Source: Bradyrhizobium sp. 4 (GTDB lineage Bacteria > Pseudomonadota > Alphaproteobacteria > Rhizobiales > Xanthobacteraceae). Taken from it: a stretch of DNA of 64,000 nucleotides. The DNA is taken from assembly GCF_023100905.1 (NCBI RefSeq), contig NZ_CP064687.1, forward strand, positions 124,001 to 188,000. Reading direction: 5' to 3'. The notes below the pieces were generated by a model, which did not search any database, was not told where the DNA came from, and saw only the letters and a program-made list of their open reading frames with translations. Within the stretch, counting starts at the first letter, position 1. Every line of letters starts with the position of its first letter. Made by a program: the position numbers and the translations under genes. This document shows, one piece after another, positions 45,320-53,982 of this stretch.

Positions 45320-45690
45320 TTTGAAGGTCGGCGCGCGAAGGATGTGATCATTTCGGGCGGTTACAACGTTCATCCGAAGGAGTTCGAACTCGAGATCGAC
45401 CGCATTCCAGATGTGCTCGAAAGCGCCGTCGTCGGACTGCCACATCCTGATTTCGGCGAGCGAGTTGTCGCGGCCGCCGTCCCGACGGCAGGAGGCGCTG
45501 CAGGGGAAAGGGATGGCGTGGCGGTGCTGAAGGACGGCTGGTTCCCTACAACCTGCCGATCAACGATTTCTGCGTGAGCGAGCTGCCCGGAATACGATCG
45601 GAGAGGTTCAGAAGAACGTGTTGCGCGAGTTCAGAGGGAAAAAAGGCGGCCAGTCATTCTGCTCGTCTGGATCGTTGCAAAAACCGCAAT
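45320..45690 (+). pseudogene. Acyl-CoA/malonyl-CoA synthetase, C-terminal remnant
   Basis: Frames joined in order read GRRAKDVIISGGYNVHPKEF followed by ELEIDRIPDVLESAVVGLPHPDFGERVVAA, then VPYNLPINDFCVSELP, then RNTIGEVQKNVLREFRG. This is the C-terminal lid domain of an AMP-forming acyl-CoA ligase such as malonyl-CoA synthetase, with the A8 hinge region and the catalytic Lys-bearing GEVQKN end. The large N-terminal domain is absent and there are two frameshifts. An ATG at 45250 with a good binding site opens an unrelated short peptide. Confidence 0.72.
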
Positions 45691-45776
45691 GGTAAATTGA
45701 AGGAACATTCGATTATCGTCCGAATGGGAAATGATAAGTACCGAGACATCGTTTGAATAGCGAAAGCGAGTTGGGA

Positions 45777-46388
45777 ATGTCAGCTACGATCAAGCTCTAT
45801 GGCGGTAAATTGTCGGGACACAGCCACCGGGTCGAGCTCATGCTCGGGCTTCTCTCGCTTCCTTACGAGTTGATCCCAACGCCCCCTGCCGAGCGGAAGA
45901 CGCCGGCCTATCTCGCAATGAACCCGTTCGGGCAGATACCTGTCGTCGATGATGACGGCACCGTCGTTGCCGATTCCAACGCAATCCTGATCTATCTGGC
46001 CAAGCGCTACGACACTACCGAGACGTGGCTTCCGGAAGATCCGGTCAGTGCGGCTGCCGTGCAACGTTGGCTGTCCGTGGCAGCGGGACAGCTGGCATAT
46101 GGACCAGCAACAGCTCGGCTGGGCAAGGTGTTCAACTTGCCCGTCGATGGCCGGCAAGCGGCCGGGGTCGCCAGCAGTCTTTTCAGCGTGATGGATGGTC
46201 ATCTTGCGAAGCACGAATTTCTCGCGGCAACCCATCCGACCGTGGCTGATCTCGCTTGCTACAGCTACACACGGGCCGCTCCGGAGGGAGGCATTGAACT
46301 GTCCTCCTACCCGAACATTGTCGCCTGGCTGGGGCGGCTGGAAGCACTTCCGAATTTTCAGCGGATGCCAAGCGCGCCTGCGAGCTGA
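45777..46388 (+). CDS. Glutathione S-transferase
   Basis: A 203-residue cytosolic GST from the ATG at 45777. Thioredoxin-fold N-terminal domain: IKLYGGKLSGHSHRVELMLGLL, then MNPFGQIPVVDDDGTVVADSNAILIYLAKRY, where QIPVVDD and DSNAI are the glutathione-binding cis-Pro loop and the SNAIL motif. The all-helical C-terminal domain follows with HPTVADLACYSYTR (the N-capping box with Asp). Likely conjugates or isomerises an electrophilic intermediate, or detoxifies aldehydes and nitro compounds from the neighbouring enzymes; substrate unknown. The next gene starts 27 bases downstream. Confidence 0.92.
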   Translation: MSATIKLYGGKLSGHSHRVELMLGLLSLPYELIPTPPAERKTPAYLAMNPFGQIPVVDDDGTVVADSNAILIYLAKRYDTTETWLPEDPVSAAAVQRWLSVAAGQLAYGPATARLGKVFNLPVDGRQAAGVASSLFSVMDGHLAKHEFLAATHPTVADLACYSYTRAAPEGGIELSSYPNIVAWLGRLEALPNFQRMPSAPAS

Positions 46389-46415
46389 TCGGCAAATCTT
46401 CTTCGAGGTGCGGTC

Positions 46416-47402
46416 ATGACCAGCCTTTCCGAACGGAGCTCGTCTCCTTTTCACCAGGGCGAGATCGACGTGCAGCGACGCGTCGGCGTGGCCGACAGAA
46501 TGAGCGAGCGCGGGAAAACCTCCATCCGCACATGGATGCCCGATCAGCACCGTGAATTCTTCGCAGGACTCGAATACCTCCTTGTCGGCTCGTCGGACCG
46601 AGCGGGCTGGCCGATCCCTTCGGTCCTGTTTGGCCCGCGCGGATTCGTCTCTTCACCGGATCCAGGACGGCTGCGCATCGAATCGTTACCGAAAACCTTC
46701 GACCTGCTCGGAACGAATCTTTCCGTGGGCGCCAGCTTGGGAGTGCTGGGCATAGACCTGACCAATCGTCGGCGAAACCGCATGAACGGAACGCTGATCA
46801 CCCTCGACCAGACAAGTTTCGAGGTGGCGGTCGTGCAGAGCTTTGGCAATTGCCCTCAATACATCCACACGCGCCATATCAGCGCGGCACCATCCGCTGC
46901 GCCGGAGCAACTCGGTCCCGGCGAGGTCGAGGCGTTCGCCGTCTTGGACGATGCGGCACGAGAGCTGATCCGCCAGTCGGCGACCTTCTTCGTCGCCTCA
47001 TGTGCGGCTTCAGATGACGGATCATCGTTCGATTGCGATATTTCTCACCGCGGCGGTAAGCCAGGCTTCATTCACGTGGCGGATAACCAGATCACCGTTC
47101 CGGACTTTGCGGGTAATTCCTTTTTCAACACGCTTGGGAATTTTATGTCCAATCCCAGGGCGGGACTGCTTTTTGTCGACTTTGTCGTCGGCGATGTCCT
47201 AATTCTGCACGGGACGATCGAGTTGCTCTGGAATGATCCGCCGATTCAGGGCTTCAAGGGCGCCGAGCGCGCCTGGCGGCTTCATGTCACGGCCGGCCGG
47301 AGAGTGCGCGCTGCGGCGATCCCTCTCATCGGAGAGGTGGTCGAATATTCTCCGAGGGCGCTCACCACGGGAGCTTGGCCGAGAGGTGAGCGTTTCCAGT
47401 GA
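46416..47402 (+). CDS. Pyridoxamine-phosphate-oxidase-like flavin split-barrel protein
   Basis: A 328-residue protein with a C-terminal FMN-binding split barrel: ATFFVASCAASDDGSSFDCDISHRGGKPGFIHV, then NQITVPDFAGNSFFNTLGNFMSNPRAGLLFVDF. A related N-terminal half has REFFAGLEYLLVGSSDRAGWP and PSVLFGPRGFVSSPDPGRL, so it appears to be a tandem duplication of the fold. Homologues are annotated as pyridoxamine 5'-phosphate oxidase family or FAD-binding proteins, often beside GST or oxidoreductase genes. A flavin-dependent reductase role is possible but unproven. Follows the GST gene closely, likely one operon. Confidence 0.8.
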   Translation: MTSLSERSSSPFHQGEIDVQRRVGVADRMSERGKTSIRTWMPDQHREFFAGLEYLLVGSSDRAGWPIPSVLFGPRGFVSSPDPGRLRIESLPKTFDLLGTNLSVGASLGVLGIDLTNRRRNRMNGTLITLDQTSFEVAVVQSFGNCPQYIHTRHISAAPSAAPEQLGPGEVEAFAVLDDAARELIRQSATFFVASCAASDDGSSFDCDISHRGGKPGFIHVADNQITVPDFAGNSFFNTLGNFMSNPRAGLLFVDFVVGDVLILHGTIELLWNDPPIQGFKGAERAWRLHVTAGRRVRAAAIPLIGEVVEYSPRALTTGAWPRGERFQ

Positions 47403-47582
47403 CCCAACGGAGCTGGGGAGAGCCAGCATGACAGTCTCGAGGCGCCGATGGAGATCGGCAGGGCCAATCTGATCGCGGCCCGACGATTCTAGGGCGATAT
47501 TCACGGATTGATCGGCCGAATTCAGCTCTCTGGCGCGACTGCCAGAGTTCACCATTTGGGGGCCTGCCAACTGGCGGGTTGA

Positions 47583-47609
47583 GAAGGCCGTGGAGCTGCC
47601 ACGGCCTTC
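47583..47609. terminator. Bidirectional hairpin between convergent genes
   Basis: A perfect 11-bp stem, GAAGGCCGTGG at 47583-47593 with CCACGGCCTTC at 47599-47609, and a five-base loop. It lies between the convergent split-barrel gene and mmsA, 13 bases after the latter's stop. There is no long T-tract on either side. Confidence 0.6.
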
Positions 47610-47622
47610 CATTCGGAGAAGC

Positions 47623-49122
47623 TCAGGACATCGTCGGCATCACGAACTCGGCGCCGGCCCGGATGCCGGTCGGCCAACGGGTCGTGATCGTTTTCAGCTT
47701 GGTATAAAAGCGAACGCCCTCGGGGCCATGCATGTGATGGTCGCCGAACAGAGAGGCTTTCCATCCGCCGAACGAATGGAATGCCATCGGCACCGGGATC
47801 GGTACGTTGATGCCCACCATGCCGACCTGGATCTGATGCGCAAACTCACGCGCCGCATCGCCATCCCTGGTAAAGATTGCGGTGCCGTTGCCGAACTCGT
47901 GCTGGTTGATCATGTCGGCCGCCTCGTCATAAGACTTGGCCCGGGCCACCACGAGCACCGGTCCGAAGATCTCTTCGCGATAGATCTTCATGTCCGTGGT
48001 CGCGCGATCAAACAGGCTGCCGCCGATGAAGTAGCCCTTCTCGTAGCCCTGGCGATGGAAATCGCGCCCGTCCACAATCAGCTTCGCGCCTTCGTCAACG
48101 CCGGCGTCAATATAGCCTCGGACTTTGTCGAGGTGCTGTTTCGTCACCAGCGGGCCCATCTCGGCCTCGGGGTCGGTACCGGGACCAATGTTAAGCGCGC
48201 GGACCTTGGGCGCCAGCTTTTCGATCAGACGATCGGCGGTGGTGTCGCCGATCGGAACGGCTACCGAGATCGCCATGCAGCGCTCGCCGGCGGAGCCATA
48301 AGCCGCGCCCATGAGAGCGTCGACGGCCTGGTCCATGTCGGCGTCAGGCATCACGATCATGTGGTTCTTGGCGCCGCCCAGCGCCTGGCAGCGCTTGCCG
48401 TGGCTGGTCGCCGTCTCATAGATGTATCGCGCAATCGGCGTCGAGCCGACGAAGCTGACCGCCACGATATCGGGATCCGTTAGGATGGCATCCACCGCTT
48501 CCTTGTCGCCATGCACGACGTTGAACACGCCGTCGGGCAGCCCGGCCTCCTTCAGCCACTGCGCAAGCACGAGCGAGGCCGAGGGATCGCGCTCTGATGG
48601 CTTGAGGATAAACGTATTGCCGCAGGCCAGCGCAACCGGGAACATCCACATCGGGACCATTGCCGGGAAATTGAATGGCGTGATGCCAGCGACCACCCCG
48701 AGCGGTTGACGCAGCGAGTGGCTGTCGACACGGGTCCCGACATTCTCGGTGATCTCTCCCTTGAGCAGTTGCGGCGCGCCGGTCGCGAACTCCACCACCT
48801 CCATGCCGCGTTGGATCTCGCCCCTCGCGTCCGAAAGCACCTTGCCGTGTTCGGCGGTGATCACTTGGGCAAGTTCATCGATTCGATCCTCCATGATCCG
48901 CAGGAAACGGTTGAGAATACGAGCACGACGCAGTGGCGGTGTGTTTGCCCAGCCCGGGAAGGCCTTGCGGGCGGCTGCAGCGGCCGACCGCACGTCTTGC
49001 GTCGTGGCAAGTCCGAGCGTTGCCGATTGCTCGCCGGTCGCGGGATTGTAAACCGGCGCGGTGCGAGGGCCCCGGCTCGGCACCAGCTCGCCATTGATGA
49101 AGTTCAGAATAGTCACGGGCAT
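47623..49122 (-). CDS. mmsA: Methylmalonate-semialdehyde dehydrogenase (CoA-acylating)
   Basis: A 499-residue NAD-dependent aldehyde dehydrogenase of the MmsA type, which turns methylmalonate or malonate semialdehyde into propionyl-CoA or acetyl-CoA. The catalytic Cys sits in GSAGERCMAISVAVPIGD, in the MmsA form of the ALDH active site. The cofactor region shows GVVAGITPFNFPAMVPMWMFPVALACGNTF and VSFVGSTPIARYI, and the MmsA-specific GKRCQALGGAKNHMIVMPDAD is present. In valine, beta-alanine or 3-nitropropionate degradation such an enzyme removes the semialdehyde, so its place near nitronate monooxygenase is suggestive. Divergent from the LysR gene at 49229, with a LysR-type box between them. 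Confidence 0.93.
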   Translation of the reverse strand: MPVTILNFINGELVPSRGPRTAPVYNPATGEQSATLGLATTQDVRSAAAAARKAFPGWANTPPLRRARILNRFLRIMEDRIDELAQVITAEHGKVLSDARGEIQRGMEVVEFATGAPQLLKGEITENVGTRVDSHSLRQPLGVVAGITPFNFPAMVPMWMFPVALACGNTFILKPSERDPSASLVLAQWLKEAGLPDGVFNVVHGDKEAVDAILTDPDIVAVSFVGSTPIARYIYETATSHGKRCQALGGAKNHMIVMPDADMDQAVDALMGAAYGSAGERCMAISVAVPIGDTTADRLIEKLAPKVRALNIGPGTDPEAEMGPLVTKQHLDKVRGYIDAGVDEGAKLIVDGRDFHRQGYEKGYFIGGSLFDRATTDMKIYREEIFGPVLVVARAKSYDEAADMINQHEFGNGTAIFTRDGDAAREFAHQIQVGMVGINVPIPVPMAFHSFGGWKASLFGDHHMHGPEGVRFYTKLKTITTRWPTGIRAGAEFVMPTMS

Positions 49123-49160
49123 TGGCTGTTCTCCCTAACATGATGCTTGATCGAGCCAGA

Positions 49161-49173
49161 TATGCAGCGCATA
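49161..49173. promoter_or_regulatory. LysR-type T-N11-A operator between mmsA and the divergent lysR
   Basis: TATGC-AGC-GCATA at 49161-49173 is a perfect 5-bp inverted repeat fitting the LysR consensus T-N11-A. A second symmetrical element ATGC-G-GCAT follows at 49177-49185. It sits in the 106-base gap between two divergent genes, the classical position for autoregulation plus target control. Binding is inferred. Confidence 0.65.
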
Positions 49174-49228
49174 AAAATGCGGCATCAACGGCCGAATTCG
49201 CGGCTCCGTTGTGCAGAAAGTGTAGTCA

Positions 49229-50116
49229 ATGGATTGGGAGCGCGTTCGGATATTCCTAGAAGTGGCGCGTGCCGGCCAGATTCTGAAGGCCTCGAAAAGC
49301 CTACGGCTGAACCATGCAACGGTCGCCCGGCAACTGACCGCGCTGGAGAGTAGCTTGAATGCCAAACTGCTCGAACGACACACTACAGGGTGCGCGCTGA
49401 CGGCGGCGGGCGAGGCGCTTGTCGCCGCTGCCGAGCGCGCAGAGAGCGAATTCCTCAAAGTGGGATCGAGCATTGGAGGCGCCGCCGAGGCCCTCACCGG
49501 AACCGTGCGCGTAGGGGCACCGGACGGGCTTGGCAACTACTTCCTGGCCGATCGGCTGGGCGCGCTGGCCGCGAAGCACCCGGGCCTTGTCATTCAACTC
49601 GTGCCGCTTCCGCGCACATTCTCCCTGTCAAGGCGCGAGGCCGACGTTGCGATCACGCTGGACCGGCCCAAGCAGGGTAAGCTGATCCTGTCCAAACTCA
49701 CCGACTACACGCTCAGTGTCTATGCTGCTGATGCTTATCTCGCGCGCGAGGGTCCCATCAAGACGCAGGCCGATCTTGCCGGCCGCCTGTTCGTCACCCA
49801 GGTCGAGGATTTCGTCTACAGCAGGGCATTGGACTATGCCTCAGTGCTCGGCCGGCTCATGTCGCGACGCTATGAATGCGGTAGCGTCGTTGCGCAGATG
49901 GAGGCCGTTCGTGGTGGACACGGCGTCGGAATCCTTCATGATTACGTGGCCCAGCGCTATCCCGAATTGCAGCGTCTGCTTCCCGACATTCGTTTCGTGC
50001 GGAATTACTGGCTGACGTCGCATCCCGATACGCACGAAACGCGGCGGGTTGCAGAAGTGCATCGCTTTATCGTGGCATCAGTCAAGGCGGCGAGGTCGTC
50101 TTTCGAGGCTGCTTGA
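49229..50116 (+). CDS. LysR-family regulator divergent from mmsA
   Basis: A 295-residue LysR protein: MDWERVRIFLEVARAGQILKA, winged helix SKSLRLNHATVARQLTALES with SLNAKLLERHTTG, and an effector domain beginning TGTVRVGAPDGLGNYFLADRLG. Position 107 bases from the divergent mmsA start, with a T-N11-A palindrome between, makes mmsA the obvious target. Its 3' end overlaps the convergent LysR gene by 35 bases, so the two transcripts can interfere. Intact. Confidence 0.9.
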   Translation: MDWERVRIFLEVARAGQILKASKSLRLNHATVARQLTALESSLNAKLLERHTTGCALTAAGEALVAAAERAESEFLKVGSSIGGAAEALTGTVRVGAPDGLGNYFLADRLGALAAKHPGLVIQLVPLPRTFSLSRREADVAITLDRPKQGKLILSKLTDYTLSVYAADAYLAREGPIKTQADLAGRLFVTQVEDFVYSRALDYASVLGRLMSRRYECGSVVAQMEAVRGGHGVGILHDYVAQRYPELQRLLPDIRFVRNYWLTSHPDTHETRRVAEVHRFIVASVKAARSSFEAA

Positions 50117-51029
50117 GCGCCACTGCCGGTTGCTCGGGCGGGGCTGTTTGGTTCGTTCCCGATCCGGCGCATTCCATGAACGCCCGCAGGGCGGAGGACA
50201 CGAATGCGTCCTTGCGGTGAACGAAAACCGTGGTGGCCCTGCCGGTCCCGTTCGGCAGCGAATGCAGGCGGATCAAGCCCTGTCGTTCGGCAGAATCAGC
50301 GACGACGCGCGGCACCAATGACAGCCCGACCGAAGCCGCCACACAACCGATGATTCCGTCGAGCGTTCCCATTTCCATCCAGCGCAGGTCGACGAAACCA
50401 CGATGCGCAAGATATTCGGACAGACGCTGTCGATAGGAGCAACCGGCACGAAACACGATCACCTTCCGGCCGCTTCCCGAAGCCAGGAATTTGCCGAGGT
50501 GTTGGGGGGACGTCACCATCGGCGGCGTGATCAGCACCAGCTCCTCCTCCACGATCGGTGTGCAGGTCAGTTCACCGTGCGTGACCGGTGCAGAGACAAA
50601 AGCTCCGTCAAGCTTCCGAGACAATACGCAGTCGACCAGCGCTGCGGTCGGGCCTGTCTCGATCTGGACGTCAACATCGGGATAAGCGATGCCGTAATGG
50701 GTGAGCAACGGTGGTAGGCGCAACGCCGCCGTCGTCTCCATTGATCCAATGCGCAGCTCCCCGCCCGGCCACGCCTCGTCCTTCACTGCGCAATGCGCCT
50801 CGGCCAACAGATCGCTGATGCGCTTGGCGTAAGGAAGCAGCCTGTTGCCCATGGAGGTGAGCGTAACGCCTTTCTTGGACCGATCAAAAAGTCGGACACC
50901 GAGCTGGTTCTCCAGCGCTCGAATTCGCTGGGTCACGTTCGATTGCACAGTGTGGAGATTGTGGGCGGCGCGGCCGATTCCGCCGGCCGTGGCGACCGCG
51001 GAAAAGAAATTCAGATCCGTGCTGTCCAT
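50082..51029 (-). CDS. LysR-family regulator divergent from nitronate monooxygenase
   Basis: A 315-residue LysR protein from the ATG at 51029: MDSTDLNFFSAVATAGGIGRAAHNL, recognition helix HTVQSNVTQRIRALENQLGV, effector domain with LRIGSMETTAALRLPPLLTHYG and KVIVFRAGCSYRQRLSEYLAHRG. It closely parallels the LysR gene at 59903 (shared IGSxETTxALRLxPLL and GCSYRxRLE blocks), so the two are paralogues that probably read related ligands. Divergent from the nitronate monooxygenase gene, which is the likely target. The conserved Cys in AGCSYR may matter for effector sensing. An alternative start lies 11 codons upstream at 51062. Confidence 0.9.
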   Translation of the reverse strand: MDSTDLNFFSAVATAGGIGRAAHNLHTVQSNVTQRIRALENQLGVRLFDRSKKGVTLTSMGNRLLPYAKRISDLLAEAHCAVKDEAWPGGELRIGSMETTAALRLPPLLTHYGIAYPDVDVQIETGPTAALVDCVLSRKLDGAFVSAPVTHGELTCTPIVEEELVLITPPMVTSPQHLGKFLASGSGRKVIVFRAGCSYRQRLSEYLAHRGFVDLRWMEMGTLDGIIGCVAASVGLSLVPRVVADSAERQGLIRLHSLPNGTGRATTVFVHRKDAFVSSALRAFMECAGSGTNQTAPPEQPAVALKQPRKTTSPP

Positions 51030-51046
51030 GTGGTCATCTCCCGGAA

Positions 51047-51061
51047 TGATGACTCTGATCA
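51047..51061. promoter_or_regulatory. Inverted repeat in the lysR/nitronate monooxygenase divergent region
   Basis: TGAT-GACTCTG-ATCA at 51047-51061 is a 4-bp inverted repeat with a seven-base spacer, followed by an AT-rich stretch AATAATAATCA. It lies in the 114-base gap between two divergent starts and is a candidate operator, though not an exact T-N11-A box. Confidence 0.4.
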
Positions 51062-51143
51062 ATAATAATCACTTTTATGTTGTCAACAGCCAATCTAGCT
51101 TCCCAGCATCCGAGACGGGCATAAGCCTAGGAGAGGAAGAGAC

Positions 51144-52133
51144 ATGGCTATCAAGACGAGACTGACCGAATTTTTTGGGCTCGAGCACCCGATCGTGCTG
51201 GCGCCGATGGATCCGGCCTCCGGCGGCGAGCTGGCCTCCGCGGTTTCCGCGGCAGGTGCTCTCGGCCTTCTCGGCGGCGGCTATGCCAACCGCGCCTGGT
51301 TCGAAGAACAGTCCGCAAAGGTGAGCCGGCCGGACGTCGGCTGTGGATTCATCACCTGGGCGCTGGCGAACGATCCGGGTCTGCTCGATCTCGCTCTGGA
51401 GCGGCACAAGAAAGCGATCATGCTGTCGTTCTCGGATCCTGCGCCATATGCCCCGAAAGTGAAGCAGGCCGGCATCCCCCTGATCTGTCAGGCGCATACG
51501 CTCGAGCATGCCCAGCGGGCGATCGACGTCGGCGCGGACGTTATCATCGCACAGGGTACGGAGGCCGGCGGCCACGGACTCACGGCGCGCTCGACGATGC
51601 CGTTCGTTCCTGCAGTCGCCGATATGATCGCGCAACGAGCGCCGCGCGTTCTCCTTCTTGCCGCCGGAGGCATTGCTGACGGGCGCGGTCTCGCCGCCGC
51701 GCTAATGCTAGGTGCCGACGGTGCTTTGATCGGATCGCGGTTTTGGGCCACGCAAGAATCGGTCATTCATCGCAACGCCAAGGAAAAGGTGCTGGCAGCC
51801 ACCGGCGATGAAACGATCCGGACACGTGTCTACGACGTTGTCCGCAAAAAGGCTTGGCCCTCTGAGTACACTGGACGCCTGATGAAGAACGGCTTCATCG
51901 AAAGGTGGCATGGCCGGGAAGACGAGCTGCGCACACTGCAAGAAGCCGAGCTGCAGCGCGTCGAGAAGGCGTGGGTCTCCGGCGACTACGATACGGCCAA
52001 TGTCACGGTCGGAGAAGCAATCGGTCTCATCAACGACATTCCAACCGCCGGTGAGCTGGTGAAGCGAATTTCGGCAGAAGCAAGCGCATGTCTTGCGCGC
52101 TATGCGCCGACGCGAAATTCTATCGCGGCCTAA
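51144..52133 (+). CDS. Nitronate monooxygenase
   Basis: A 329-residue FMN-dependent TIM-barrel enzyme that oxidises alkyl nitronates, such as the anion of 3-nitropropionate, to a carbonyl compound plus nitrite. The family blocks are present: HPIVLAPMDPASGGELASAVSAAGALGLLGGG, the flavin/active-site stretch DVIIAQGTEAGGHGL with its catalytic His, VLLLAAGGIADGRGLAAALMLGADGALIGSRF. An AGGAGAGGAAGAGAC site precedes the ATG at 51144. Some homologues act on other substrates such as enoyl or quinone compounds, so the exact activity is an inference. It is divergent from its probable LysR regulator and followed by an MFS gene. Confidence 0.88.
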   Translation: MAIKTRLTEFFGLEHPIVLAPMDPASGGELASAVSAAGALGLLGGGYANRAWFEEQSAKVSRPDVGCGFITWALANDPGLLDLALERHKKAIMLSFSDPAPYAPKVKQAGIPLICQAHTLEHAQRAIDVGADVIIAQGTEAGGHGLTARSTMPFVPAVADMIAQRAPRVLLLAAGGIADGRGLAAALMLGADGALIGSRFWATQESVIHRNAKEKVLAATGDETIRTRVYDVVRKKAWPSEYTGRLMKNGFIERWHGREDELRTLQEAELQRVEKAWVSGDYDTANVTVGEAIGLINDIPTAGELVKRISAEASACLARYAPTRNSIAA

Positions 52134-52233
52134 CGGGTCCGCAACTTTCTACGTATTGCCGGGTGGAGAAGGGGCGTGCGCTGCGGCGCGCGCGCCCGGG
52201 AAAACACGTGCCCAACAAGGCCGATGGAGAGAT

Positions 52234-53592
52234 ATGATGAGCGAATCTAAAGCGGACGCCCCGAACCTGAGCATCTGGACGGTGGTGCTTGCCTCAAGTG
52301 CAGGCACGGTTATCGAATGGTATGACTTCTATCTCTATGGAAGCCTTGCCGTGTTCTTTTCGACCCTTTTTTACCCCGCCAATGATCCCACCGCCGCCGT
52401 CTTGATCAGTGTTGCGACCTTTGCGACCGGATTCGTCATCCGGCCGTTCGGTGCCATCCTGTTCGGCAGTCTTGGCGACCGATTGGGACGCAAGCACACG
52501 TTTCTGCTGACACTTATCTTAATGGGGATTTCGACCACCGCGGTCGGCCTTTTGCCGACATATGAAACTATCGGCTTTGCTGCACCTGTCGCGTTGGTCT
52601 TGCTCCGTTTGGTACAGGGCTTGGCCATCGGGGGCGAGTACGGTGGCGCTGCCATCTATGTGGCTGAGCATGCACCGGTAAACCGTCGAGGCTTCTTCAC
52701 CAGTTTTATCCAGACCACAGCCACCTTGGGCTTCTTCGTTGCAATTCTGGTCGTGCTGGCGTGTCGGCTATCGCTCGGGGAGGAAGGTTTCCGTGCTTGG
52801 GGCTGGCGTATCCCGTTCTTGCTGTCTGCACTTCTCGTCGTGTTTTCGGTCTATCTTCGTCTGAAGCTGAGCGAATCGCCCGTTTTCGAGCAGATGCGCC
52901 AGGCCGGCAAGGTCTCGCGCGCGCCGGTTCGCGAAAGTTTTGGCACGAGACAAGGGTTGGGTTATGCGCTCTATGCTCTCTTCGGCGCGACGGCGGGTCT
53001 GGGATGCGTGTGGTACACCGGACAATTCTATGCGCTGTATTTCCTGCAGAGCGTTCTCAAGGTGGACTTCCTGACGGCAAATGTCTGCGTCGCCGTTGCT
53101 CTAGCCCTTGGCACGCCCCTGATCGTCGTGAGCGGAGCCCTGTCAGACCGCATCGGACGCCGCCCGCTGATTGTCACCGGCCTGCTGCTCGCCGCCGCGC
53201 TCTACGTCCCCATCTACATGGGGATTGCAAGCGCCACGGCTGCGCACAATTACGTGGTCGTCACCGCGCTAATCCTGGCGCAACTCATCTTCGTAGCGCT
53301 GGTCTACGGGCCGAATGCCGCATTTCTCGTCGAGCTCTTTCCGGCGCGGCTGCGATATACTTCGCTGTCGCTTCCCTATCACATCGGCACCGGGATATTC
53401 GGCGGCTTCGTTCCGCTGATCAGCCTCTCGCTCGTCAGTTACACCGGCAACATCTACGCCGGCCTGATCTATCCCATCGCGATCGCACTGATGACCGCGG
53501 CGGTTAATGTCCTCTGCCTGCCTAAGACTGTCGCAGTCGACCTTTCCAGTGAATTCGGCAACACACCGGCAGCCAGCCGCCAGATCGCATGA
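52234..53592 (+). CDS. MFS metabolite:proton symporter
   Basis: A 452-residue major-facilitator transporter of the metabolite:H+ symporter group (ShiA/KgtP/ProP-like). The opening SSAGTVIEWYDFYLYGSLAVFF is diagnostic of that group, as are the loop motif GSLGDRLGRKHTFL and GLAIGGEYGGAAIYVAEHAP. About twelve membrane segments are visible. Likely substrate is a small carboxylate or zwitterion; it could bring in the substrate of the preceding nitronate monooxygenase. The ATG at 52234 follows ATGGAGAGAT. A second ATG is directly adjacent (52237). Ends 18 bases before a strong hairpin. Confidence 0.9.
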   Translation: MMSESKADAPNLSIWTVVLASSAGTVIEWYDFYLYGSLAVFFSTLFYPANDPTAAVLISVATFATGFVIRPFGAILFGSLGDRLGRKHTFLLTLILMGISTTAVGLLPTYETIGFAAPVALVLLRLVQGLAIGGEYGGAAIYVAEHAPVNRRGFFTSFIQTTATLGFFVAILVVLACRLSLGEEGFRAWGWRIPFLLSALLVVFSVYLRLKLSESPVFEQMRQAGKVSRAPVRESFGTRQGLGYALYALFGATAGLGCVWYTGQFYALYFLQSVLKVDFLTANVCVAVALALGTPLIVVSGALSDRIGRRPLIVTGLLLAAALYVPIYMGIASATAAHNYVVVTALILAQLIFVALVYGPNAAFLVELFPARLRYTSLSLPYHIGTGIFGGFVPLISLSLVSYTGNIYAGLIYPIAIALMTAAVNVLCLPKTVAVDLSSEFGNTPAASRQIA

Positions 53593-53610
53593 GCCGCCAA
53601 TTGCCATCAA

Positions 53611-53642
53611 GGTGTTCGTGCAAGACCCTTTGCACGAACACC
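53611..53642 (+). terminator. Hairpin after the MFS gene
   Basis: A perfect 12-bp stem: GGTGTTCGTGCA at 53611-53622 pairs with TGCACGAACACC at 53631-53642, with an eight-base loop. It starts 18 bases after the MFS stop. No T-tract follows, so termination strength is uncertain. Confidence 0.65.
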
Positions 53643-53763
53643 CCGCGGGAATTTGCCGTGGCGATGGTATGAAGGAGTAATTCGACGTCTGCGATGAGCC
53701 CCTGGCTGTCGTGATTGCGAAGACTACCTCCCTCGACTTGTCGCAGATGTCCTGCGACCCAGT

Positions 53764-53797
53764 CACCCCGTTGCCGATTGCAACGGGGTGTTTTTTT
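53764..53797 (+). terminator. Rho-independent terminator upstream of the Liv-type operon
   Basis: An 11-bp perfect stem (CACCCCGTTGC at 53764-53774, GCAACGGGGTG at 53780-53790), a five-base loop and seven T at 53791-53797. It insulates the transporter-aldoxime dehydratase operon from upstream transcription, although it lies 170 bases after the MFS stop. Confidence 0.85.
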
Positions 53798-53982
53798 GCG
53801 TCCGCATCCGCCTCGTCGAAGGCAACCCGTTGCCCAAAGCAGCAGCAATCTGTCTTGATTGTAGGCGATCATCGCCGGTCCACCTGCTCGTGCTCCGTTG
53901 CGCACGCCCATTTGCGAAAATTCGCACTGTCTCGCTCGTGCGGGATGGATACAGTTTTTCCGAGCAGGGGAGGGCATTGCCA

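Noticed and set aside
53788..53982. 65-residue N-terminal extension of the Liv-type binding protein
   Set aside because: It would start inside the T-tract of the terminator at 53764-53797, and the signal peptide begins at the ATG at 53983.
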